Source of the DNA: Kiritimatiellales bacterium
GTDB lineage: Bacteria > Verrucomicrobiota > Kiritimatiellia > Kiritimatiellales > Pontiellaceae
DNA: 7,509 bases
Reading direction: 5' to 3'
Assembly (NCBI GenBank): GCA_021734595.1
Contig: JAIPIO010000196.1
Coordinates: forward strand, 1 to 7,509
The translations under genes and the position numbers were made by a program. The notes beneath the pieces are model-generated. The model saw only the letters and a program-made list of their open reading frames with translations, searched no databases and was not told the DNA's origin. Shown here in pieces: positions 1 through 5,863 of the stretch (positions within the stretch are counted from its first letter, which is position 1; every line of letters starts with the position of its first letter).

Positions 1-1431
1 GTCGGCCGCGGGCCCAAGGCAGAGCGCGACATGGTATGGAAGGCGGTGACCGCCAACACCGACGTGGAAGTGCGGGATAACGGCGTGCGGGAAAAAGTGC
101 TCTCCGGTCTCGCCAGATTTGTCAATCCCCGTGACTTGCACCGCCTGGGATATGACGAATACCTGCGGGATGTGCCACCTACCATCCGGCAAAACTACGC
201 GGATATTGAGCGTGGGGTCATCAGCACCCAGACCGAACCATTCACGGGATTCTGGTACACGGTCGACACGGCTCTCAACAACGAGGTTCTCAGCCTGCTC
301 ATCGCCCAAACCGGCGAAGATTTAGACTATGAAAACGCCTTGAAGGAGGTCAACCGCAAGGCCAACAGCGGCATGATGTTCCAAATGAGATCGGAAGATC
401 TGGACAAATACCGCCCGCAGGCCCGAGTCGTGTTCGTCATCATTGTCGCTATCATGGTCCTTTTGGTGATCAAGATTATTCGCCAGAATATCCGCAACAA
501 GACCGGAGGTCTGTCTTCACAAGCCGGCGGCAGCCGCAACGTCTATAACAAATGGCTGGCCTGGGGCATGGTTCTTCCCGCCCTGCTGCTGATCGCGCTG
601 TGGCGCTATTATCCACTGGCGCGCGGCATGGTCATGGCCTTCCAAAACTACAAGATCACCGGAAACTCACCTTTTGTCGGGCTGGACAACTTCATCATCC
701 TGGCCCTCGATGTCAGCTTCTGGAAAGCCCTGTTGCGCACCTTCTACTTTGTGGCTTTGAATATGATGCTGGCTTTTACCGCCCCGATTCTGCTGGCCGT
801 GCTGCTGACGGATGTGCCGCGCTTCAAAATCTTCTTTCGCACCCTGTTCTTTCTGCCGCAAATGTCCTCCGGTCTGGTCATCGCGCTGCTGTGGAAACTG
901 ATGTACGAACCGACCCCGCAGGGATTCTTCAACCAGATCATTGCTCTGATCAACCATTTACCACTAGTTGACATCCCCCCCCAACAGTGGTTGCAGGATC
1001 CCAAGCTGGCTATGATATGCTGCGTGATTCCCACCGTCTGGGCCAGTATGGGCATGGCATCACTCATCTACCTGGCCGCCCTCGGCTCGATTCCCAAAGA
1101 GCTGTACGAGGCCGCCGAGGTCGACGGCGCGTCCATCCTGAGCAAATTCAAGAATATCACCCTGCCCACCATCTACCCGCTGATCATCATCAACTTTGTC
1201 GGTGCGTTCATCGGCACCTTCCAGAATATGGGAAATATTTTCCTGATGACTTTCGGCGGGCCGGGCGAAGCCACTACTGTCGCCGGGCTGAAAATCTGGA
1301 TCGAAGCGTACGCCAACCTGCGCTTCAGCATGGCTACCAGCATGGCCTGGATTCTCGGTTCCCTGCTCATCGGCTTCACCTATTTCCAAATCCAGTTCCT
1401 CGGCAAGATCGAATACAAACGAGCAAAGTAG
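1..1431 (+). CDS. Sugar ABC transporter: solute-binding domain fused to MalF/UgpA-type permease (5' truncated)
   Basis: The reading frame is open from base 1, so the true start lies upstream. The ATG at 31 is probably internal because it has no ribosome binding site and would cut into a domain. The first ~130 residues look like the C-terminal part of a family-1 extracellular solute-binding protein (e.g. RFVNPRDL, then a GY..YL..VP pattern, EPFTGFW and a final helix with LKEVNRKANS). A hydrophobic helix follows at about 427-483 (VVFVIIVAIMVLLVIKII), then a basic linker, then a six-helix CUT1 permease. The EAA loop that contacts the ATPase is at 1108-1170 (EAAEVDGA, later ITLPTIYP). The topology is consistent: periplasmic receptor, one crossing, a positively charged cytoplasmic linker (RQNIRNK), then the normal N-in permease. 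It would pair with the next gene to form the channel of a sugar importer. The permease call is firm. The receptor call is an inference from a partial domain. The imported sugar is unknown. Confidence 0.87.
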   Translation, partial: VGRGPKAERDMVWKAVTANTDVEVRDNGVREKVLSGLARFVNPRDLHRLGYDEYLRDVPPTIRQNYADIERGVISTQTEPFTGFWYTVDTALNNEVLSLLIAQTGEDLDYENALKEVNRKANSGMMFQMRSEDLDKYRPQARVVFVIIVAIMVLLVIKIIRQNIRNKTGGLSSQAGGSRNVYNKWLAWGMVLPALLLIALWRYYPLARGMVMAFQNYKITGNSPFVGLDNFIILALDVSFWKALLRTFYFVALNMMLAFTAPILLAVLLTDVPRFKIFFRTLFFLPQMSSGLVIALLWKLMYEPTPQGFFNQIIALINHLPLVDIPPQQWLQDPKLAMICCVIPTVWASMGMASLIYLAALGSIPKELYEAAEVDGASILSKFKNITLPTIYPLIIINFVGAFIGTFQNMGNIFLMTFGGPGEATTVAGLKIWIEAYANLRFSMATSMAWILGSLLIGFTYFQIQFLGKIEYKRAK

Positions 1432-1453
1432 GCAGTCATTTCAGGACAGAACC

Positions 1454-1528
1454 ATGTTTGAAACTCGCCAACCGAAAAGAAAGAACGTCGGATCCCAAGC
1501 GCCAAAAACTCTGAACTCTGAACTCTGA
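1454..1528 (+). CDS. Possible 24-codon leader ORF before the second permease
   Basis: An ATG at 1454 is preceded by AGGA (1443-1446) and opens a 24-residue basic peptide beginning MFETRQPKRK. It ends at TGA 1526-1528, inside the last heptamer repeat and three bases before the permease ATG at 1532, in the same frame. The permease itself has no Shine-Dalgarno sequence. The arrangement would suit translational coupling, with ribosomes ending on the leader and restarting on the permease. A short ORF of this size can easily arise by chance, and the peptide resembles nothing I recognise. It is listed as a candidate only. Confidence 0.25.
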   Translation: MFETRQPKRKNVGSQAPKTLNSEL

Positions 1529-1530
1529 AC
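1507..1530 (+). repeat. Perfect heptamer tandem repeat abutting a start codon
   Basis: Three exact copies of AACTCTG lie at 1507-1513, 1514-1520 and 1521-1527. A partial fourth copy (AAC, 1528-1530) follows, and only one base separates the array from the ATG at 1532. The array occupies the place where a Shine-Dalgarno sequence should be, and none is present. A seven-base unit changes the reading frame whenever copy number changes, so it could alter the end of the small upstream ORF and the spacing to the permease start. The repeat is directly visible; any regulatory role is speculation. Confidence 0.9.
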
Positions 1531-1531
1531 C

Positions 1532-3715
1532 ATGTCACACTTATCAACTGCCGGACGCAAATATTGGAAGAGCCGGATTTATGTTCTGGCTGTCTATTCC
1601 CTGCTGATTTTCCTCGGCACCACTATGGTTGTGCCCTTTTTGATCACGATCAGCGGCAGCACCACCAACGATTTTGACTATCAGCGTTTTCGCCCCATCC
1701 CGCGGTTTCTTTACAGCGAAAAGGACCGTTTCTTCAAAGGACTGGTCAAGTATTTCAATCGCTATCGGGATTGGGCAGGCCAATTCCGAGCCTACCTCCC
1801 CGACGCGCCGGGAACCTGGAGCACCTGGATCAAGATCGGCGAAGACACCGAGATCACCGACAGGCTGGCCGAAAAGTATATCCAAGCTGTTGAAAACGAC
1901 CGTAAAACAGCCACCCGCATTGCCGCCGACTACTCGACCTTTACCGATTCCTATCCCATGATGGACACCCAGGTGGCCTTGGAACAGACCGAAAGCATCG
2001 AATTCCTCCGCAAACACTATGAACAGCTCTATCTCGAACAAAACCCGGCGCAAAAAGGCGAGCTTAGCAGCAAGCAGTTGCGCGCCCGGTCACTTGAATT
2101 GTTGTCTGAACAGTGGGAGACTCCTTATACCACCTACTACGCAATCAAATTCGACAATGAGATGGGCTATCCAATGGGGTTCCAAGGTTGGTACCCGCCC
2201 GCCATGGAGCCCAAGTATGTTGACTTCCTGCGCATCAAGGACGCTTACCGTCTGCAGATGTTTGTCCCAGGCGTCGAAGCGGCCTGGAAAAAATATGCTG
2301 CGACTGCCAAGGGTGTTGATCCTGTCTTCCCCGTCCGGGAAGATGCCTCTCAGGCTACCCGTCAGGCTTGGCGCGAGTTCAAGGCGCAGCACGCCCCCGC
2401 CTCCATGGCCGTCCCCTTCGCCCTGCGTGCGGAATGGTATTCGTTTTTGCTCGACACCGAAAAAGCCCGTGAGCTGGCCGGGATCAAACTACAGGAAACC
2501 TTCACAATTGACACGTACAACCAGCTGGCCGGAACCGACTACCCCGACATTCATACCACGCCATTCCCGATCTCCGCGGATCTCCAGCCGGGCATGCAGA
2601 AACTCTGGGAGCATTTCAAAAAGGAACAATACCCCCTGCGCCTGACCACGATAAACGTGAACGAAACAATTCAGCAGCGCTATGCCGCCTTCCTCGAAAA
2701 GGAAATCAAGGTTTTGCGGATCGCCAACGAACTGCTCGGCACCAACCACGCCTCCTGGAGACAGTTCAAAGTCACCGCCAAACCGCCTGCAGGATTCACC
2801 GACTACGAACAGAACGCCCGTTCCGTGTGGATGAACTTTGCCAAGTCAATGCCGCTGGAAGAACGCACCATCACCTCTTCGGAGATCGCCTATCAAAAGT
2901 TCCTGCTGAACAAATACGGCAGTGTCGATGCCGTCAATCAAGCCTACAAGTGGAGCCTTTCCCGCATCGAGGAAGCCTTCCCCCCGCTGGCAACTGCCTA
3001 CACCGTTACTTTCCTGGAAAATCAGAGGGCTTTTGCCACCAAACCGATCCTCGCCAACTACCGACTGATCTTCGATTTTCTCATCCTCAACGGCAACGCT
3101 ATCTGGGTTACCTTCGTTCTCATCTCCCTGACGATTCTCGCCACTCTGACCGTCAACCCGCTCTGCGCCTACGCCCTAAGCCGTTTCAATCTTCCCGGAC
3201 AAGCCAAAATCCTGCTGTTCATGCTCGCCACCATGGCCTTTCCCGCCATGGTCTCAGCGATACCCGCCTATCTGCTCATGCGCGACCTGGGACTGCTCAA
3301 CACCTTCTTCGCCCTGGTCTTGCCCGGCGCCGCCAACGGTATGGCTATTTTCATCCTCAAAGGATTCTTTGATTCGCTCCCGCAGGAACTGTTCGAAGCC
3401 GCCACCATCGATGGCGCCAAAGAACTGCAGATCTTCAAAATGGTCGCCATGCCCATGGTCAAACCGATCCTCGCCATCAATTGCGTCACCGCTTTTATTA
3501 CGGCCTACAACGGCTGGCAGTGGGCGCTGATCATCTGCCAGGACAAGGATATGTGGACCCTGGCCGTCTGGATGTACCAGGCATCCGAATGGTGGAAAAA
3601 CACCCCCTGGATCGTCAGCGCCGGATTCGTCGTCGTTTCAATTCCGACCCTGGTGGTCTTCCTCTCCTGTCAGAAAATCATCCTCAGGGGAATCGTCATC
3701 CCATCCATGAAATGA
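1532..3715 (+). CDS. MalG/CUT1-type sugar ABC transporter permease with ~470-residue periplasmic insertion
   Basis: This 727-residue protein is the second channel subunit of a carbohydrate ABC importer. Ordinary MalG-type permeases have about 270-300 residues. Helix 1 (residues ~16-40) is followed by a hydrophilic segment (~42-515). The remaining five helices come after it: ~518-545, 558-580, 588-610, 648-668 and 690-716. The conserved EAA loop is intact (EAATIDGAKEL from residue 622, then MPMVKP with MP in place of LP), so the protein should dock an ATPase. Its family closing sequence also looks normal (IVSAGFVVVSIPTL, then GIVIPSMK). The insertion falls between helices 1 and 2, on the periplasmic side, and has internal repeats. 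The start at 1532 is the first ATG in frame after a TGA at 1526-1528. It lacks a ribosome binding site. The partner is the preceding fusion permease. The permease role is firm; the role of the insertion is unknown. Confidence 0.93.
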   Translation: MSHLSTAGRKYWKSRIYVLAVYSLLIFLGTTMVVPFLITISGSTTNDFDYQRFRPIPRFLYSEKDRFFKGLVKYFNRYRDWAGQFRAYLPDAPGTWSTWIKIGEDTEITDRLAEKYIQAVENDRKTATRIAADYSTFTDSYPMMDTQVALEQTESIEFLRKHYEQLYLEQNPAQKGELSSKQLRARSLELLSEQWETPYTTYYAIKFDNEMGYPMGFQGWYPPAMEPKYVDFLRIKDAYRLQMFVPGVEAAWKKYAATAKGVDPVFPVREDASQATRQAWREFKAQHAPASMAVPFALRAEWYSFLLDTEKARELAGIKLQETFTIDTYNQLAGTDYPDIHTTPFPISADLQPGMQKLWEHFKKEQYPLRLTTINVNETIQQRYAAFLEKEIKVLRIANELLGTNHASWRQFKVTAKPPAGFTDYEQNARSVWMNFAKSMPLEERTITSSEIAYQKFLLNKYGSVDAVNQAYKWSLSRIEEAFPPLATAYTVTFLENQRAFATKPILANYRLIFDFLILNGNAIWVTFVLISLTILATLTVNPLCAYALSRFNLPGQAKILLFMLATMAFPAMVSAIPAYLLMRDLGLLNTFFALVLPGAANGMAIFILKGFFDSLPQELFEAATIDGAKELQIFKMVAMPMVKPILAINCVTAFITAYNGWQWALIICQDKDMWTLAVWMYQASEWWKNTPWIVSAGFVVVSIPTLVVFLSCQKIILRGIVIPSMK
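2216..2992 (+). repeat. Protein-level repeat array in the permease's periplasmic insertion (three and a half units)
   Basis: Units begin at residues 229, 302, 384 and 454 of the permease. Each opens with an aromatic residue three positions before FL (YVDFL, WYSFL, YAAFL, YQKFL). Units 2 and 3 then share N-[QE]-L-x-G-T (NQLAGT at 330, NELLGT at 399), and unit 4 has NQA at 469. Each unit continues to a proline-rich turn (PVFPV, TTPFP, KPPAG, FPPLA). The first three units close with W..F/W.xF at W280 (WREF), W359 (WEHF) and W433 (WMNF), whereas unit 4 runs into the membrane domain. Unit lengths are 73, 82 and 70 residues, with about 34 in the last. The pattern of FL, YGS..LN and a following aromatic loop recalls a short helical segment seen in GH42-like enzymes, but this is a resemblance from memory, not an assignment. 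Confidence 0.6.
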
Positions 3716-3720
3716 CCCCT

Positions 3721-3775
3721 CCTGAAACCTTGAAGCCTGAAACACGGACCACGGACACTTGACAACAGACAACAA
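3721..3775 (+). repeat. Degenerate seven-base periodic repeat across the GH95 start
   Basis: GA dinucleotides recur at 3724, 3732, 3739, 3747, 3754, 3761 and 3768, a spacing of 7 or 8 bases. The units read as CCTGAAA, CTTGAAG, CCTGAAA, then CACGGAC twice (3743-3749 and 3750-3756, first as ACACGGAC and then CCACGGAC), then CTTGACA and CAACAGAC. The array begins just after the permease stop and runs through the probable TTG start codon at 3759 into the first codons of the GH95 gene. It shares the CTGAA core with the perfect array at 1507-1530, although the units otherwise differ. Confidence 0.7.
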
Positions 3776-5849
3776 AACAACTGAAATCTGGCATGACAAA
3801 CCGGCCGGAAACGATTGGAACCGGGCCTTTCCCGCCGGCAATGGCCGCCTCGGCGCCATGGTCTTTGGCGAGATCGACGAAGAACGGATTTCTCTCAACG
3901 ACGACACCCTGTACAGCGGCGGTGCACGCGACCGGCACAACCCGGACGCCCTCCCCAATATCGCGCGTATCCGCAAGCTCGTCTTTGACGGCCAACTGGC
4001 CGAAGCCGAACGCGTCAATCGCGAAGCACTCACCGGCTTGCCGCCGATCATGCGGCATTACGAACCGCTGGCCGATGTACAGATCTCGCAGCGTTATCCA
4101 TCTGCCGGCTACGTTGCCAGAACGGACGAGGTGGTCAGCGCCCGGGAAATCGCCCGTGAAAAAACATCCAAAGCCCGGTTCAGCGACTATCGCCGTTCAC
4201 TCGACCTGGACCGTGCCGTGATCAGAACCGAGTTCGTGGTCGCAGGCATCCGTTTTTCGCGGGAACTGTTGGTCTCGTACCCCGACGACTTGGTCGTTAT
4301 GCGTTTCTCCGCCACCGAGACAACGGCGATCAACCTCCAAATCCGTCTCGAACGAAGAGACAGTCGTCAGTATTCGACTTGCTACTTCGACACCATTACG
4401 GCACATGACGGCGATTCGCTTGTTATCTCCGGAAACACCGGCAGCAACCAGCCCATTGAATTTGCCGCCGGGGTACGCGTGATGACTTTGGGCGGTAGCG
4501 TTGAAACACTCGGCGAAAGTATCTTTGTCCGCCAGGCCGACACTGTCCTCCTACTGGCCTCCGGCGAAACCTCGGAACGGGTCGAAGCTCCGGAACCGAT
4601 TCTTCGCCGGCAGTTGGCCGAAATCTCCTGCAACTGGCAGGAATTGTTGAACCGTCACCTGGCCGACTACCAGCCGTTGTTCGATCTGATCGCCGGTCTG
4701 CATGAAAAAGGACGGGAAACCGCCCGGCGCATGTACGGCTGCCGCGGCTTCGTCTGCCACCACAATACCGACAACACCTTCGACACCTGCCCGACCGACC
4801 GTAATGTCACCGCCTCCTACTGGCCCATGGGAGGTGCCTGGCTGGCTCTGCACCTCTGGGAACACTACCGGTTCGGCGGCAATCGCAAATTTCTCAAACG
4901 CTATTACCCAGTTCTCCACGATGCGGCCCTCTTCTTTGTCGATTTTCTGGTCAAGGACAACAACGGCCGCCTGGTCACCTGCCCCTCGGTTTCGCCGGAA
5001 AACGCCTATCGCCTGCCCAATAGCGAGATCGGCACCATCTGCGCCGGACCAACCATGGACAATGCGATTATCCGCGAACTGGTCGAAACCGTACTCAAAG
5101 CAGGCAAAATTCTCGGCCGCCCCCCCCTGCCGGAATTTCAGACCATACTCGAAAAACTGCCACCGCTTAAAATCGGCAAACACGGACAGCTGATGGAATG
5201 GGGCGACGACTGGGACGAGGTCGAGCCCGGACACCGACACATCTCGCATCTTTTCGCCCTGCATCCCGGCGGCCAGATCGATCCTCAGGATACCCCAGAG
5301 CTTGCCCAAGCCGCACACGTCACTCTCCACCGCCGACTGAGCACCGGTAGCGGGCATACCGGATGGAGCCGCGCCTGGATCATTAATCTTTTCGCGCGCC
5401 TGCACGATGGCGAACAGGCCCACGCCAATTATCGGACGCTACTGGCCCATTCCACCCTGCCCAACCTGTTCAACGATCATCCGCCGTTCCAGGTCGACGG
5501 CAATTTCGGCGCCGTGGCCGCCGTCGCCGAGATGCTCGTGCAGTCCCATCGCCAACGAATCGATCTGCTCCCGGCTTTGCCTCAGGCCTGGGCCAGTGGC
5601 CAAATCAATGGACTGCGTGTCCGCGGCGGCGCCACCATCGATCTGGCCTGGCGGAACCATCAGCTCCTCCACGTGACCATCGTCGCCAGTCACAGCGGCG
5701 AATTTTCTCTGCACTGGCGTCAGGAAATCAAAACGGTCAAGCTCAATTCCGGCAAGCCCGAAACTATCGATTGGCAATACCCACCTGTACCTAAACTGAT
5801 CACCGAAGGACAGAGTCAAGTAAAACATGAAAAAACGACTGTGTCATAA
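3759..5849 (+). CDS. GH95 alpha-L-fucosidase-like protein, probably catalytically impaired by an internal deletion
   Basis: GH95 enzymes remove terminal L-fucose (some act on L-galactose) by an inverting mechanism. The N-terminal beta-sandwich shows the family opening (IWHDKPAGNDW, FPAGNGRLGAMVFGEIDEER, LNDDTLYSGG). The helical barrel keeps GRETARRMYG, HHNTD, WPMGGAWL..LWEHY, PSVSPEN (E414, probable general acid), EPGHRHISHLFALHPG and QVDGNFGA (D580, probable activator of the catalytic asparagine). Length is 696 residues against roughly 780-800 for the family. The shortage is concentrated at residues 306-309 (4674-4685), where DYQPLFD runs straight into LIAGLHEKGRETA. The expected NLQGIWN..PPW and TNINLQMNYW region between two PLFD sequences is missing. 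No signal peptide is seen, so the protein is cytoplasmic. The start is TTG at 3759: an in-frame TGA lies at 3738-3740, and the first ATG (3858) would delete conserved residues. There is no clear ribosome binding site. Family assignment is firm; activity is doubtful. Confidence 0.9.
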   Translation: MTTDNKTTEIWHDKPAGNDWNRAFPAGNGRLGAMVFGEIDEERISLNDDTLYSGGARDRHNPDALPNIARIRKLVFDGQLAEAERVNREALTGLPPIMRHYEPLADVQISQRYPSAGYVARTDEVVSAREIAREKTSKARFSDYRRSLDLDRAVIRTEFVVAGIRFSRELLVSYPDDLVVMRFSATETTAINLQIRLERRDSRQYSTCYFDTITAHDGDSLVISGNTGSNQPIEFAAGVRVMTLGGSVETLGESIFVRQADTVLLLASGETSERVEAPEPILRRQLAEISCNWQELLNRHLADYQPLFDLIAGLHEKGRETARRMYGCRGFVCHHNTDNTFDTCPTDRNVTASYWPMGGAWLALHLWEHYRFGGNRKFLKRYYPVLHDAALFFVDFLVKDNNGRLVTCPSVSPENAYRLPNSEIGTICAGPTMDNAIIRELVETVLKAGKILGRPPLPEFQTILEKLPPLKIGKHGQLMEWGDDWDEVEPGHRHISHLFALHPGGQIDPQDTPELAQAAHVTLHRRLSTGSGHTGWSRAWIINLFARLHDGEQAHANYRTLLAHSTLPNLFNDHPPFQVDGNFGAVAAVAEMLVQSHRQRIDLLPALPQAWASGQINGLRVRGGATIDLAWRNHQLLHVTIVASHSGEFSLHWRQEIKTVKLNSGKPETIDWQYPPVPKLITEGQSQVKHEKTTVS

Positions 5850-5852
5850 AAA

Positions 5853-5856
5853 AGGA
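5853..5856 (+). promoter_or_regulatory. Shine-Dalgarno that favours the ATG at 5864
   Basis: AGGA lies seven bases before the ATG at 5864 but only four bases before the alternative GTG at 5861. The normal spacing and the protein start MKIVLFGGGS, which fits the GH4 family, both favour the ATG. This gene begins only 14 bases after the GH95 stop codon (5847-5849), which supports co-transcription. Confidence 0.65.
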
Positions 5857-5863
5857 AAATGTG

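Noticed and set aside
31..33. ATG at 31 as the true start of the first gene
   Set aside because: The frame is open to base 1, there is no ribosome binding site, and the sequence after it begins mid-domain.
975..982. Run of eight C bases in the first permease, and another at 5120-5127 in GH95
   Set aside because: They could be slippage or sequencing-error sites. Both frames stay intact with conserved sequence on either side, so no frameshift is implied.
987..1514. Overlapping + frame ORF extending past the end of the first permease
   Set aside because: It lies mostly inside the permease in another frame. Its product is rich in Arg, His and Pro, typical of an out-of-frame shadow.
1507..1530. 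CRISPR-like or attachment-site reading of the heptamer array
   Set aside because: The units are seven bases with no spacers, and there are no integrase or Cas genes nearby.
4551..5423. Long antisense open frame (290 codons) opposite the GH95 gene
   Set aside because: It is a mirror of a GC-rich coding frame. The sense strand has clear GH95 motifs throughout and the antisense product resembles nothing.
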